A stretch of 64,000 bases of DNA from Tritonibacter litoralis (GCF_009496005.1 NZ_WIBF01000014.1:1-64000), one strand, 5' to 3'; positions 17,611-27,634 are shown, counted from the first letter of the stretch. A program made the numbers and translations. Notes: a model not told the origin generated them from the sequence alone.

Positions 17611-18612
17611 ATGATCCGAAACCTCGATATGCGTAGCTCTTTGTTATCTTTGGTTATTCTAATTGCTGGCCTGTTCATCTGGCAGGTCACGACCTATGTG
17701 CCGGATACAGGTCCAATTGGCGTGGAGCTGTCACAGGCCGAAGAAGACGCATTGCTGGCCAACAACATGTTGCCCGAAGATATTGAGTTTTATGCAAGCC
17801 AGGGCGTTGAGTTTGCCCAGCTGGAACAGATCGCCTCATTGAACCTCTCGCGCGATATGATCGAGGCGGCGGGCGGCATACGTGCGCTTGGCATCAGCGT
17901 ACCGGACCAGGATTCAGCGCCTGCGCCCGGATCGCTGTTCCCCTCGCCTACCTTGGTGGGCAAAGAGCTGTGGGCCACCGTCACCGACCCGTTTTATGTC
18001 AACGGGACCAATGACATGGGATACGGCATCCAGATGGGGTATTCGCTGTTACGTGTTGTGATCGGCTATGCGCTGGCGGCATTGGTTGCGATCCCCTTGG
18101 GTTTCTTGATCGGCATGTCGCCGATGGTCTACAAGGCGTTGGACCCCTTTATCCAAGTTCTGAAACCAATTTCACCGCTGGCATGGATGCCAATTGCGCT
18201 GTTCACCATTGGCGACAGCGAGCTGTCGTCGCTGTTTGTGATTTTCATCTGCTCGTTGTGGCCGATGCTAACCAATACGGCCTTTGGCGTGGCAAACGTG
18301 CGCGCCGATTGGGTAAATGTTGCCCGCACCCATGAGCTGAGCGCGCTGCGCACTGCGGTCACCGTGATCCTGCCAGCTGCGGCCCCCACCATTATCACCG
18401 GCATGCGGATTTCCATTGGCATCGCCTGGCTGGTCATTGTGGCGGCTGAAATGCTCGTTGGCGGCACTGGCATTGGCTACGTCGTCTGGAACGAATGGAA
18501 CGGCTTGCGGCTGGACCGAATGATCGTTGCCATCCTGTTGATCGGCGTTGTGGGCATGTTGCTGGACGCAGCCTTTGCCCGTCTGCAACGCGCCGTCGAA
18601 TACGCGGAATAA
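17611..18612 (+). CDS. cynB: Cyanate ABC transporter permease
   Basis: A 333-residue permease. One membrane segment (residues about 7-27) is followed by an approximately 95-residue extracytoplasmic region, then a BPD_transp_1 domain with five or so membrane segments. The EAA loop reads HELSALRTAVTVILPAAAP, close to the NrtB/SsuC consensus. The long loop after the first membrane segment is seen in the nitrate/cyanate permease group of proteobacteria. A GGAG site precedes the ATG. It lies 76 bases after cynA, with a hairpin between, and 11 bases before cynD. Confidence 0.88.
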   Translation: MIRNLDMRSSLLSLVILIAGLFIWQVTTYVPDTGPIGVELSQAEEDALLANNMLPEDIEFYASQGVEFAQLEQIASLNLSRDMIEAAGGIRALGISVPDQDSAPAPGSLFPSPTLVGKELWATVTDPFYVNGTNDMGYGIQMGYSLLRVVIGYALAALVAIPLGFLIGMSPMVYKALDPFIQVLKPISPLAWMPIALFTIGDSELSSLFVIFICSLWPMLTNTAFGVANVRADWVNVARTHELSALRTAVTVILPAAAPTIITGMRISIGIAWLVIVAAEMLVGGTGIGYVVWNEWNGLRLDRMIVAILLIGVVGMLLDAAFARLQRAVEYAE

Positions 18613-18623
18613 GGAGCGCTGTC

Positions 18624-19532
18624 ATGGCAAAACCATTTCTTTCCATTGAACGTCTGACCCAACAATTCCCCGACGGCGCGGGCGGCACGTTGACCGTGTT
18701 TGAAAACAGCACCTTTGGCGTGGAAAAGGGCGAATTCGTCTGCATCCTGGGCCATTCGGGCTGTGGCAAATCCACCATTATGAACATTCTTGCCGGTCTT
18801 GCTGAACCCACGTCTGGCGTGGTCAAGATGGACGGCAAACATGTCTCGGGCCCGTCATTGGACCGGGGTGTGGTGTTTCAGAACTATTCCCTGTTGCCCT
18901 GGCTGTCGGCGTTGAAGAACGTGACCTTTGGCGTCAAAGCGCGCTATCCGGGTTGGAGCAAGGACAAGGTCGAGGCCCATGCCAAAGAGTATCTGGCGAT
19001 GGTGGGGCTGGACGGCGAGGTGATCAACCGCAAGCCAAGCCAACTGTCAGGCGGCATGCGCCAACGGGTGTCGATTGCGCGGGCCTTTGCCAATCAGCCC
19101 AAACTGCTTTTGCTGGATGAACCCTTTGGCGCGTTGGATGCGTTGACCCGAGGCACCATTCAGGATGAGCTGATCAAAGTCTGGAGCCAGACCGAGCAGA
19201 CCGTGTTCATGATCACCCATGACATTGATGAGGCGATCTTGCTGGCGGACCGGATCTTATTGATGACCAACGGCCCCTTTGCCCGTGTGGCAGAGTCGGT
19301 AGAGATCACCATCCCGCGCCCGCGCAATCGGACCGAGATTGTGGAACATCCCAATTACTATGCGATCCGCAACCATCTGGTTCAGTTCCTCGGCCAGCGT
19401 TCAAAAGAGCTGGCAGGACAGCAGTCCCATGGCGACGATCAATCGCCGGAATCCGTAGTGATCGACAAAACGGCAACCCCGCCCGAGGCTCAATCTGAAC
19501 CCGCGACGCTGCGTGCGGTTAGCAACGAATAA
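18624..19532 (+). CDS. cynD: Cyanate ABC transporter ATP-binding protein
   Basis: A 302-residue single-domain ATPase of the NrtD/SsuB group: Walker A GHSGCGKST, Q-loop FQNYSLLPW, signature LSGGMRQR, Walker B LLLLDEPFGALD and H-loop THDIDEA. A C-terminal tail of about 60 residues, rich in Asp, Gln and Pro, extends beyond the usual end at VEHPNYYAIR. The ATG at 18624 has AAGGAG upstream; the longer frame overlaps cynB out of frame and is not used. It powers CynB import. Confidence 0.9.
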   Translation: MAKPFLSIERLTQQFPDGAGGTLTVFENSTFGVEKGEFVCILGHSGCGKSTIMNILAGLAEPTSGVVKMDGKHVSGPSLDRGVVFQNYSLLPWLSALKNVTFGVKARYPGWSKDKVEAHAKEYLAMVGLDGEVINRKPSQLSGGMRQRVSIARAFANQPKLLLLDEPFGALDALTRGTIQDELIKVWSQTEQTVFMITHDIDEAILLADRILLMTNGPFARVAESVEITIPRPRNRTEIVEHPNYYAIRNHLVQFLGQRSKELAGQQSHGDDQSPESVVIDKTATPPEAQSEPATLRAVSNE

Positions 19533-19607
19533 ACCCACGCCGTTTTCATCCATTTTCACAGGGCCAGACAAGGATTTGCGCCCAACCATCCAAGAGGAGG
19601 ATACCCC

Positions 19608-20078
19608 ATGAAAGACGCATTTGAGGTGCCGACCATGATGACAAAAGAAGACGTAACCATGATGATCCTGTCTGCCAAAAAGCAGGCCGGTCTGACCTGG
19701 GAAGGCATCGCCGAGCAGATCGACATGTCTCCTGTGTGGACCCATTCGGCCTGTATGGGCATGAACGGCTTCCCCGAAGAGAAGGCCGAGGCTCTGGTGG
19801 CTGCACTGGCCCTGCCACAGGAAGCCGCAAGCGTTCTGGCCGAGCCGCCCACCAAGGTTTGGGAACAGGCGGTTCCAACGGATCCGTGCATTTATCGCTT
19901 TTATGAGATCGTTGGCGTTTATGGCCCGACCCTGAAAGCGCTGATCGAAGAGAAATTCGGAACCGGCATCATGTCCGCGATTGATTTTGACATGTCCGTG
20001 ACCAAGGTTCCCCACGAGAAGGGCGACCGGGTCAAGGTGGAAATGTCTGGCAAATTCCTGTCCTACAATTCCTGGTAA
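19608..20078 (+). CDS. cynS: Cyanate hydratase (cyanase)
   Basis: The 156-residue length equals that of E. coli CynS. An N-terminal helical domain (about residues 10-80) precedes the compact catalytic domain. The active-site residues are in place: Arg and Glu in YRFYEIVGVYG (E. coli Arg96 and Glu99) and Ser in GIMSAIDFD (Ser122). Cyanase condenses cyanate with bicarbonate to give ammonia and two CO2, as a decamer. A strong GAGGAGG site precedes the ATG. Its place as last gene of the transporter operon identifies the whole operon as a cyanate nitrogen-supply or detoxification system. Confidence 0.96.
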   Translation: MKDAFEVPTMMTKEDVTMMILSAKKQAGLTWEGIAEQIDMSPVWTHSACMGMNGFPEEKAEALVAALALPQEAASVLAEPPTKVWEQAVPTDPCIYRFYEIVGVYGPTLKALIEEKFGTGIMSAIDFDMSVTKVPHEKGDRVKVEMSGKFLSYNSW

Positions 20079-20394
20079 GACACACCCAATCACCGGCCGT
20101 CGCATGTCTCACATGAAACACTGCGGCGGCCGTTTTCTTAGACACCCTGCGGACCTGCACCTCTGCCTTCTTCATGATGGGAAAGACCACTGCAGGCGAT
20201 GAACCAGCGGACGCCACGACGTGCCAAAGTTTAGCATTTGGTTGGAAACCGCTAGCGATTATTTGAATGATCAGGGGCTGGGTTACTTCACAAATGTAAC
20301 TGCGATCTTCGCGCGCTTGCCGAGGGCATCACAGCCATGTCACAGCGGCCTCATATGCTGCAGTGCAGAAATTCAATGTGATAGGTGAGGTCGA
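20079..20394. other. Intergenic region with terminator, 316 bases
   Basis: The first 60 bases hold the terminator of the cyn operon. The remainder up to the fabI-like gene shows no open frame, repeat or structure that I can recognise; it presumably carries the fabI promoter. Confidence 0.5.
20094..20138 (+). terminator. Rho-independent terminator after cynS
   Basis: A 10-base-pair stem (CGGCCGTCGC with GCGGCGGCCG, one wobble pair) encloses a small ATGT/ACAT inner stem and is followed by TTTTCTT. It ends the cynABDS transcript. Confidence 0.75.
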
Positions 20395-21150
20395 ATGTCC
20401 CAAAAGCGTGCATTGATTGTTGGCGTGGCCAACGCGGAGTCCATCGCCTATGGCTGTGCAAAAGCCTTAAAAGACAGCGGGCATGCGCTGGCGATCACCT
20501 ATTTGAACGCCAAGGCGGAACGGTTTGTACGTCCGCTTGCCGAAGACTTGGGTGCGGAGATTATTGCGCCGCTTGATGTCTCGGTCCCTGGCGAATTGGA
20601 CACGGTCTTTGGTCAGATCCACGCGCAATGGGGCGGGTTGGACACGCTCTTGCATTCGATTGCCTTCTGCCCCAAAGAGGACCTGCACGGTCGGGTCATC
20701 GACTGCTCCGCCCAAGGGTTCACACAAGCGATGGATGTGTCCGTGCACTCCTTTTTGCGGATGATCCAGCAGGCTGAACCTTTGATGGCACAAGGTGGCA
20801 CCTGTATGAGCGTGTCTTTTTATGGCTCGGAAAAAGTGGTGGAGCATTACAACGTCATGGGCCCTGTCAAAGCGGCGCTGGAAAGCGCCACCCGTTATGC
20901 TGCGGCTGAGCTGGGCGGCCAAGGCATCCGGGTCCACTGTCTGTCACCGGGTCCATTGCAAACGCGTGCGGCCTCAGGAATTGCGCATTTTGATGACATG
21001 CTGGCGGAGGCGGCCGAACGCGCGCCGACCCACCACCTTGCAACCATTGACGATGTTGGCGCCTATGCCGCTTTTTTGGCCAGCGACGGTGCGCGCAATG
21101 TCACGGGCGGCGTCCATATGATCGACGGCGGATTTTCAATTGTCGGGTGA
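20395..21150 (+). CDS. Enoyl-ACP reductase FabI-like (FabI2 type) SDR protein
   Basis: A 251-residue short-chain dehydrogenase of the FabI branch: the N-terminal nucleotide site reads VGVANAESIAYGCAKAL, as in FabI rather than classical SDRs, and the catalytic pair is Tyr152 and Lys159 in HYNVMGPVK (Y-x6-K). The first tyrosine of the E. coli FabI triad (Tyr146) is replaced by Phe142 in SFYGSEKV, a pattern I associate with the second FabI copy of rhizobia. It may therefore be an accessory enoyl reductase or a reductase with another substrate. It stands alone, convergent with the methyltransferase gene 4 bases away. Confidence 0.85.
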   Translation: MSQKRALIVGVANAESIAYGCAKALKDSGHALAITYLNAKAERFVRPLAEDLGAEIIAPLDVSVPGELDTVFGQIHAQWGGLDTLLHSIAFCPKEDLHGRVIDCSAQGFTQAMDVSVHSFLRMIQQAEPLMAQGGTCMSVSFYGSEKVVEHYNVMGPVKAALESATRYAAAELGGQGIRVHCLSPGPLQTRAASGIAHFDDMLAEAAERAPTHHLATIDDVGAYAAFLASDGARNVTGGVHMIDGGFSIVG

Positions 21151-21154
21151 TGGA

Positions 21155-21898
21155 TCAGGCCTCTGGCGCTGACATCCATTCCCGTCGGCGGGGCGATTGA
21201 CGTTTGACCACGGCAACGGATTTGCGGGTGACAAATATGGCGTCGATCCAGGACGCTATACGGTTTTCCTCGATGCTCAACGTGGGGCCGTGGCGTTGTG
21301 CACAGACCACGGCGGATTGTAGCCTGTTGAAGTAAGACCAGAAGCTCTCTGAATAATCAGCGTATTGCGAGCCTTCTGTCTGGGCCAGAAAACTGGTGTG
21401 GACATCTTCAACGATATAGACGCCGCCGGGCGGCAACATCGGGAACAATGTCTGGAACCCGATGATCTGATGCGACCAGAAATGCGATGCGTCGTCCAAG
21501 ATGATCGAGGGCTGATAGCTGCGAAACACCCGTTTCAAAAACCGCGGGCGTGCGGCATTGCCGATCTCGATATGGATGCGGTCTTCTTCAAAGTCGCGCG
21601 CGCCCGGTCGGATATCGACGCCGATGATCCGCGCTTTGGGAAAGTAAGCTTTCCAGGTGCGCAAGGACGGGGCACGACGGCTTGGCAAGCCGACACCCAG
21701 TTCCAGGAATGAGAATTCTTGATTGCGATACGGGGCCAGCAGATGCTCGTAAAACCGCATGTAATCGTGCCGTTTCGAGCTCTTGTCGGTTTCTGTGTCC
21801 TGCGCCAGCTGGTCCAGCTCTCCTGCGGGCAGCAGGTTCACGACCGCTCCGACCTCATTTGGGGTCTCATCCGTGTCTTTGGGCGACAAATCTTGCAT
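21155..21898 (-). CDS. Class I SAM-dependent methyltransferase-like protein
   Basis: A 247-residue protein with a Rossmann-like methyltransferase core: SAM motif I FLELGVGLPSRR, a second acidic strand end IIGVDIRPGARDFEEDR, and IILDDASHFWSHQI followed by GGVYIVEDVHTS. The DDASH and EDVHTS stretches resemble the metal-dependent MycE/CmcI-like sugar or macrolide methyltransferase group. The first 40 residues are acidic and disordered-looking. No biosynthetic cluster surrounds it, so the substrate is unknown. It is divergent from the LysR gene. Confidence 0.75.
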   Translation of the reverse strand: MQDLSPKDTDETPNEVGAVVNLLPAGELDQLAQDTETDKSSKRHDYMRFYEHLLAPYRNQEFSFLELGVGLPSRRAPSLRTWKAYFPKARIIGVDIRPGARDFEEDRIHIEIGNAARPRFLKRVFRSYQPSIILDDASHFWSHQIIGFQTLFPMLPPGGVYIVEDVHTSFLAQTEGSQYADYSESFWSYFNRLQSAVVCAQRHGPTLSIEENRIASWIDAIFVTRKSVAVVKRQSPRRREWMSAPEA

Positions 21899-22099
21899 TT
21901 CGACCTCTCCTTCAAACGAGATTGGAGCCGTGGCATAGCAGCTTTGAAGTATTTTAGAAAACGAATATTGTGCTGACCATCCATAGTGTTAACGGATGGC
22001 AGACCGCGACAATTGTGCCGCAGTCCCTGGACACAACAGGTACGTGACCCCAGCGGCATACCCCTGCTAGAGTGTTCAAAATCAGCATGTGGGGGTTTT

Positions 22100-23017
22100 G
22101 TGCAGCTGGATTGGGATGACATCCGGGTCTTTTTAGAGATCGAACGAACCGGTCGGCTGAGCCAGGCCGGAAAACGCTTGGGCGTCAGCCACACAACTGT
22201 TGCGCGGCGTTTGCGTCAGCTTGAAGATGAAGCCGGATGCACCCTGTTCGAACCTTCACAAGACGGTTTGGTGCTGACAGAGGCCGGGGCGCTGATCCTG
22301 GAAAAGGCTCAGGACATGGAAAACGCCGCCAGTGCTGTGGCAGATATGCTGGGACGTTACAACAACAGTCATACTGGCCGCGTCCGTGTGGGTGCGCCCG
22401 ATGGGTTTGGCAATGCAGTCTTGTCCCATGTTCTGCCAGAGCTGATCCGCAGCGCACCGGGATATGAGGTCGAGCTGGTGCCGGTCCCCGCGCATCACAA
22501 GCTGTGGCGCCGGGATGTGGACATTGCCGTCAGCCTGGACCGCCCGCAAACCGGGCGCGTGGTGATGCGCAAACTCATCGATTATGATCTGCGCCTTTAT
22601 GCCCACCCCGATCTGTTGCCAGATCAACCGCTTGGGCGCGGGGATCTGATTGATTTCCCCTTTGTAGGCTACATCGATGCGCTGCTTTACACTGCCGAAC
22701 TGGATTTCAACCGCCACATCTCGGACGAGCTGCGGGTGGTCTACAAAGGGGCGACGGTCAAGGCGCAACTGGATGCAGTGCGGGCGGGCATCGGCATGGG
22801 GGTCTTGCCCTGCTTTATCGCCCGCAACCATGGGTTGGTTCCAGTGCTGCCGGATGAGATCACCTTTTGCCGCAGCTACTGGCTGCTCTACCCCGAGGAT
22901 TACAAACACTTGGAGCGGATCCGCACGGTCAGTGGTTTTATCTATGACCAGACGCAGAAGATAGCGGATCTGTTTCGGTTCTCACCAGATGGCGAAGCAA
23001 CGGCTGCCAAAAAATAA
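22100..23017 (+). CDS. LysR-family transcriptional regulator
   Basis: A 305-residue LysR regulator, taking the GTG at 22100. The winged helix-turn-helix occupies about residues 1-60, reading WDDIRVFLEIERTGRLSQAG then KRLGVSHTTVARRLRQLE, and the effector domain about 90-290. The GRLSQAG pattern belongs to the LysR subgroup that represses or activates nearby catabolic or efflux genes. The gene on its left (methyltransferase) is divergent and the MFS gene on its right is convergent; either may be the target. Longer in-frame starts would add 38 implausible residues. Confidence 0.87.
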   Translation: MQLDWDDIRVFLEIERTGRLSQAGKRLGVSHTTVARRLRQLEDEAGCTLFEPSQDGLVLTEAGALILEKAQDMENAASAVADMLGRYNNSHTGRVRVGAPDGFGNAVLSHVLPELIRSAPGYEVELVPVPAHHKLWRRDVDIAVSLDRPQTGRVVMRKLIDYDLRLYAHPDLLPDQPLGRGDLIDFPFVGYIDALLYTAELDFNRHISDELRVVYKGATVKAQLDAVRAGIGMGVLPCFIARNHGLVPVLPDEITFCRSYWLLYPEDYKHLERIRTVSGFIYDQTQKIADLFRFSPDGEATAAKK

Positions 23018-23040
23018 GGCGCGGACACCGCCCGCGCCTT
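23016..23040. terminator. Bidirectional hairpin terminator
   Basis: A perfect 9-base-pair stem (AAGGCGCGG with CCGCGCCTT) starts at the LysR stop codon, between the convergent LysR and MFS genes. Confidence 0.6.
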
Positions 23041-23062
23041 CCACTGCTTGATGACCCTAAAG

Positions 23063-24325
23063 TCAGGTTGCTGCTTCGCTGTTGGAGAGAATGCGCAGCG
23101 CGACAAAGGTCACCACAGCCCCAGACAGCAAATAGATCGCCGCAGCCCAGAGGCCGAAGCCCGCAACCAGTGCCAAACCAACCAGCGGCGCAAAGGCTGC
23201 GCCCAGGATCCAGCTGAGATTGGTTGCCAAGGCCGTGCCGGAATAGCGGTACTTGCGCTCAAACCGGCGTGGCACAATGGCGCTGGCCTGCCCATAGGTC
23301 AGACCCAGAACGACAAAGCCAAAGACAATGAACACCGCAGGATTGGTGACCAAAGTGCCGATCAGCAGGCACAGCACCAGGATCAATACCGTTGACACTC
23401 CCAGCACATAGCGACGTCCAAAACGATCTGCCAAAACACCGGTTGCAATAACTGCGAACACCGCCAGTGTGCCACCGATCAGCTGCAGAAACAGAATGTC
23501 CGACACGTCCCGGCCCGTGAACAAATTGGTAATGCCCAAGGGGAACACCGTCACCATGTGGAACAACGCATAGCTGGCCAGCGGCAAAAAGGCCGACAGC
23601 AGAATCGGACGCCATTGGTTGGTGATCAGCTCGCGCATCGGGGCCGAGGTCACCAGCTCTTCCTCTACGCCCCAATCCGCGTTTAACAGGCGCAGGCGGG
23701 CAAACAGCGACACCACATTCACGGCCAGCACGGCAAAGAAGGTGAAGCGCCAGCCAAAGGTGAAAAACTCTTCTTCGGTCAGGAACCCTGTCAGCACATA
23801 AAACAGCGAAGCCGCGACAACGAATCCAATCGGGCCACCCAGTTGGGGCACCATTGCATAAAATCCTTGGCGATTTTCTGGCGCACTGTGTTGCAGCTGC
23901 AACGTCAGACCATCCCAGGCGCCTCCTAGCCCAAGACCCTGACAAATGCGCAGAACCGCCAGCAGGACCGGTGCCCACCAGCCGATGCTGTCATAGCCCG
24001 GCAACATGCCGATCGCCATTGTCGCAGTGCCTAAAATCACCAGCGCCAACGTCACCTTGCCCGCGCGGCCGATCTTGCGCTGGATCACACGTCCCGACAT
24101 CGAGGCCACAGGGCGGGCCAAAAACGCCAGGGAAAAGATCGCAAACGACAAAAGCGTGCCGGTTACGGGGTCAAATGTTGGAAAAAACAATCTGGGAAAG
24201 ACCAGAGCCGATGCAATTGCGTAGACAAAAAATCCGAAGAAATCTGTGACGCGGGCCATGACGACGGTGATCACGATCTCGTCGATCGTAGCCTCATGCA
24301 TGTGCGTATGGTTCACGCTGTTCAT
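23063..24325 (-). CDS. MFS transporter, metabolite:H+ symporter (MHS)-like
   Basis: A 420-residue membrane protein with about 12 hydrophobic segments. It has the MHS landmarks: an N-terminal TDFFGFFVYAIASALVFPRLFF stretch in segment 1, a conserved ARPVASMSGRVIQRKIGRAG loop between segments 2 and 3, and ADRFGRRYVL between segments 8 and 9. Family members import carboxylates, shikimate, proline or betaine with protons. A GAGGAG site precedes the ATG. It is divergent from cyoA. The substrate cannot be assigned. Confidence 0.85.
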   Translation of the reverse strand: MNSVNHTHMHEATIDEIVITVVMARVTDFFGFFVYAIASALVFPRLFFPTFDPVTGTLLSFAIFSLAFLARPVASMSGRVIQRKIGRAGKVTLALVILGTATMAIGMLPGYDSIGWWAPVLLAVLRICQGLGLGGAWDGLTLQLQHSAPENRQGFYAMVPQLGGPIGFVVAASLFYVLTGFLTEEEFFTFGWRFTFFAVLAVNVVSLFARLRLLNADWGVEEELVTSAPMRELITNQWRPILLSAFLPLASYALFHMVTVFPLGITNLFTGRDVSDILFLQLIGGTLAVFAVIATGVLADRFGRRYVLGVSTVLILVLCLLIGTLVTNPAVFIVFGFVVLGLTYGQASAIVPRRFERKYRYSGTALATNLSWILGAAFAPLVGLALVAGFGLWAAAIYLLSGAVVTFVALRILSNSEAAT

Positions 24326-24459
24326 TTAATACTCCTCTTCTCCATAAGAGGATCATGCATGCCCACCTGCTAGGCATCAAGCAAAAGCCCATCCACGAGA
24401 CATCATTTGTCGCATTGCAACTGGCAAAAAGTTGGCGCAAAAGGGCGCCGCTGGCCGCC

Positions 24460-24510
24460 TGAGACTGACGTGCAAGCTTCCTCCTCCTCCCTCAGTCTCA
24501 CTTCGTGAGA
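24460..24510 (+). promoter_or_regulatory. cyoA leader with two mutually exclusive hairpins
   Basis: TGAGACTGA (24460-24468) pairs with TCAGTCTCA (24492-24500). The 3-prime arm of that stem is also the start of a second hairpin, TCTCAC (24496-24501) with GTGAGA (24505-24510), which overlaps the probable ribosome site just before the cyoA ATG at 24519. The loop of the long hairpin contains CCTCCTCCTCC, which is complementary to Shine-Dalgarno sequences. A regulatory RNA role is inferred. Confidence 0.45.
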
Positions 24511-24518
24511 AAGACTAA

Positions 24519-25580
24519 ATGAAACGCGCACTTATTGCATCGACACTTTTGTCGACCTTCCTCCTATCTGGGTGCAATCTGGTTGTTATGAATCCTTCGG
24601 GCGACGTTGCTGTCCAACAGGCGAACCTGATTGTCTACTCCACCATATTGATGTTGATTGTCATCGTTCCTGTTCTGGCGCTGACCGTCTTCTTTGCTTA
24701 TCGCTACCGCGCCTCCAACAAAAACGCGGCTTACGAGCCCGATTGGCACCATTCCACCACGCTTGAGATCATTATCTGGTCCGTACCGCTGGCGATCATC
24801 ATCTGCCTTGCCGGTCTCACCTATGTGGCGACTCACCGTTTGGATCCCTATAAACCGCTGTCGCGCATCTCGGCGGACCAGGCCATCGACGAATCTGTCG
24901 AGCCCATGGTCATCCAGGTTGCCGCGATGGACTGGAAATGGCTGTTTATCTATCCGGAACTGGGCATTGCCTCGGTGAACGAAGTGGCGGCCATTGTTGA
25001 TCGCCCGATCGAGTTCCAACTGACCTCGACCACGGTGATGAACTCTTTCTATGTTCCGGCGCTGGCGGGTCAGATCTATGCCATGTCCGGCATGCAGACC
25101 GAACTGAATGCGGTGATCAACGAACCTGGCATCTACAAAGGGTTCTCGGCCAACTATTCGGGCGAGGGTTTCTCGCAGATGCGGTTCAAGTTCCACGGTC
25201 TGAATGAGGCTGACTTTGATGCTTGGGTCGAAAAGGTCCGTGGCGATGACAAAGTGCTGGATACTGACACACTGGAAGCCCTGAACCAAAAGAGCATCGC
25301 GCATCCGGTGACCTACTACGGTCGTCTGGATGACAGCCTTTGGGAACGTATCGTCAACACCTGTGTCAACGGCGAAGATCTGTGCCGTCATGACATGATG
25401 ATGGTGGATGCCCTTGGCGGCGGCGGCCTGGAAGGTCTGTGGAACCGCGATATGTTCCGCGGCATCTGCTCGGCTGACGATCCTGGCGCTCTGATGGCTC
25501 TGATCCGTCCTGAACTGCGTATCAAAAAGGATGACCTGGTAACAGCGATGACGCTGACCGCTCCTTTGAACGCAAACTGA
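24519..25580 (+). CDS. cyoA: Cytochrome bo3 ubiquinol oxidase subunit II
   Basis: A 353-residue lipoprotein: signal peptide with lipobox LLSGC, two membrane segments (about residues 38-60 and 82-105) and a periplasmic cupredoxin-like domain (about 120-280). It lacks the CuA-binding Cys pair and His ligands of cytochrome c oxidase, as expected for a quinol oxidase. The stretch [17 protein letters not shown] is characteristic of CyoA. The C-terminal tail after residue 280 is longer than in E. coli (315 residues in total there). It is the first gene of the cyo operon. Confidence 0.94.
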   Translation: MKRALIASTLLSTFLLSGCNLVVMNPSGDVAVQQANLIVYSTILMLIVIVPVLALTVFFAYRYRASNKNAAYEPDWHHSTTLEIIIWSVPLAIIICLAGLTYVATHRLDPYKPLSRISADQAIDESVEPMVIQVAAMDWKWLFIYPELGIASVNEVAAIVDRPIEFQLTSTTVMNSFYVPALAGQIYAMSGMQTELNAVINEPGIYKGFSANYSGEGFSQMRFKFHGLNEADFDAWVEKVRGDDKVLDTDTLEALNQKSIAHPVTYYGRLDDSLWERIVNTCVNGEDLCRHDMMMVDALGGGGLEGLWNRDMFRGICSADDPGALMALIRPELRIKKDDLVTAMTLTAPLNAN

Positions 25581-25603
25581 AACGAACAAAGATAGAGACC
25601 GTT

Positions 25604-27634
25604 ATGGCTTCTTCAGCTCATCATGGCACGAGTGCTTCGGCACTTGACGTGCATCCCTTTTGGGGAAAGCTGTCCTGGGACGCATTCCCTTTTCACGAAC
25701 CAATCGTTCTGGTGACCTTCATTGGCGTTATCCTGGGCGGGCTCGCCCTGGTTGGCGCGCTGACCTACTTCCGCCTGTGGGGCTACCTCTGGAAGAACTG
25801 GTTCACCTCAATTGACCACAAGAAAATCGGGATCATGTATATGATCCTTGGCCTTGTCATGCTGCTGCGCGGTTTTGCCGACGCACTGCTGATGCGGGGC
25901 CATCAGGCTCTCGCGGCTTCGGGCGGGGAAGGTTACCTGAACGCCCACCACTACGATCAGATCTTTACCGCACATGGTGTGATCATGATCTTCTTTGTCG
26001 CGATGCCCTTCGTCACCGGTTTCATGAACTATGTGATGCCGCTGCAAATCGGCGCGCGCGACGTGGCCTTCCCCTTCCTCAACAACTTCAGCTTCTGGCT
26101 GACAGTGTCCGGCGCCATCCTGATCATGATCTCGCTCTTTGTGGGTGAGTTCTCAACTGCGGGCTGGCTGGCCTATGCGCCGTTCTCCGGTCTGGATTAC
26201 AGCCCCTCTGTCGGGATGGACTATTACCTTTGGGCGCTGAACATTGCCGGGATCGGGACAACCCTGTCCGGTATCAACCTGGTGGTTACCATCGTCAAGA
26301 TGCGCGCACCGGGCATGGATTACATGAAGATGCCGGTCTTTGTCTGGACCACGCTGTGTACCAACGTTCTAATTGTGGCGACCTTCCCGGTACTGGCCGC
26401 AACTCTGGCGCTGTTGACTGCGGACCGTTATCTGGGCACCCATTTCTTCACCAATGATCTGGGCGGTAGCCCGATGATGTATGTGAACCTGATCTGGATC
26501 TGGGGTCACCCAGAAGTTTACATTCTGGTTCTGCCAGTCTTTGGTATCTTTTCCGAGATCGTGCCGACCTTCACCGGCAAACGCCTGTTTGGTTACACCT
26601 CGATGGTTTATGCGACCTGCGTGATCATGGTTCTGTCTTACATCGTTTGGCTACACCACTTCTTCACCATGGGGGCCGGTGCCAATGTGAACGCCTTCTT
26701 TGGCATCACAACCATGATCATCTCGATCCCAACTGGGGCCAAGCTGTTTAACTGGCTGTTCACCATGTACAAGGGTCGCGTGCGGTTTGACGTGCCGATG
26801 CTGTGGGTCATGGGCTTTATGATCACCTTTGTGATCGGTGGCATGACCGGTGTTCTGCTGGCGGTTCCGCCTGCGGACTATGTTCTGCACAACTCGCTGT
26901 TCCTGATCGCGCACTTCCACAATGTGATCATCGGTGGCGTGGTCTTCGGGATCTTTGCCGGTATCGTCTACTGGTGGCCCAAGGCGTTTGGTTTCAGCCT
27001 GGATCCGTTCTGGGGCAAGGTCAGCTTCTGGTGCTGGATCATCGGCTTCTACCTCGCGTTTATGCCGCTTTATGTGCTGGGCCTGATGGGTGTGACACGC
27101 CGTCTGAGCCAGTTTGAGGACACGTTCTACTCGGTCTACTTCATCGTAGCTCTGGTCGGGGCGTTGTTCATCGCAGCAGGCATCGGTGCCTTTGTCCTGC
27201 AGATCATCGTTTCCATCATGCGCCGCAAAGAGCTGGCGGATGAGACCGGCGATCCCTGGAATGGCCGTACGCTGGAGTGGGCGACCTCTTCACCGCCGCC
27301 CTACTATAACTTTGCCTTCACTCCGAAAGTGCATGAAATCGACGCCTTCACCCATATGAAGCGCGAAGGTTACGAGCGCCCGACCGATGGCTTCATGCCG
27401 ATCCACATGCCCCATTACACCGCAACCGGTGTTGTGCTGGCGGGTCTGCTGACCGTTATGGGATTTGCTCTGATCTGGCACATCTGGTGGCTTGCAGCCG
27501 CAAGCTTTGTCATGGCCGTGGTTTACGGCATTGGGCACACCTTCAACTACAACCGCGACTATTACATCCCAGCCGCGGAAGTGCGTGAGATCGAAAATCA
27601 GCGTACTCAGCAGCTGGCAAAGGCGGCGGACTAA
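25604..27634 (+). CDS. cyoB: Cytochrome bo3 ubiquinol oxidase subunit I
   Basis: A 676-residue haem-copper oxidase subunit with about 15 membrane segments. Haem and CuB ligands are visible: [10 protein letters not shown] (haem b His), [12 protein letters not shown] (CuB His and the cross-linked Tyr), WLHHFFTMG (CuB His pair) and [10 protein letters not shown] (haem ligands). The K- and D-channel residues of the A family are consistent with these motifs. It reduces O2 to water with quinol electrons and pumps protons. Its stop overlaps the cyoC start by one base. Confidence 0.97.
   Translation: MASSAHHGTSASALDVHPFWGKLSWDAFPFHEPIVLVTFIGVILGGLALVGALTYFRLWGYLWKNWFTSIDHKKIGIMYMILGLVMLLRGFADALLMRGHQALAASGGEGYLNAHHYDQIFTAHGVIMIFFVAMPFVTGFMNYVMPLQIGARDVAFPFLNNFSFWLTVSGAILIMISLFVGEFSTAGWLAYAPFSGLDYSPSVGMDYYLWALNIAGIGTTLSGINLVVTIVKMRAPGMDYMKMPVFVWTTLCTNVLIVATFPVLAATLALLTADRYLGTHFFTNDLGGSPMMYVNLIWIWGHPEVYILVLPVFGIFSEIVPTFTGKRLFGYTSMVYATCVIMVLSYIVWLHHFFTMGAGANVNAFFGITTMIISIPTGAKLFNWLFTMYKGRVRFDVPMLWVMGFMITFVIGGMTGVLLAVPPADYVLHNSLFLIAHFHNVIIGGVVFGIFAGIVYWWPKAFGFSLDPFWGKVSFWCWIIGFYLAFMPLYVLGLMGVTRRLSQFEDTFYSVYFIVALVGALFIAAGIGAFVLQIIVSIMRRKELADETGDPWNGRTLEWATSSPPPYYNFAFTPKVHEIDAFTHMKREGYERPTDGFMPIHMPHYTATGVVLAGLLTVMGFALIWHIWWLAAASFVMAVVYGIGHTFNYNRDYYIPAAEVREIENQRTQQLAKAAD

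Noticed and set aside
16401-17690. 429-codon open frame antisense to cynA
   Set aside because: It is a high-GC shadow frame with no ribosome site or family motifs; cynA on the other strand is clearly real.
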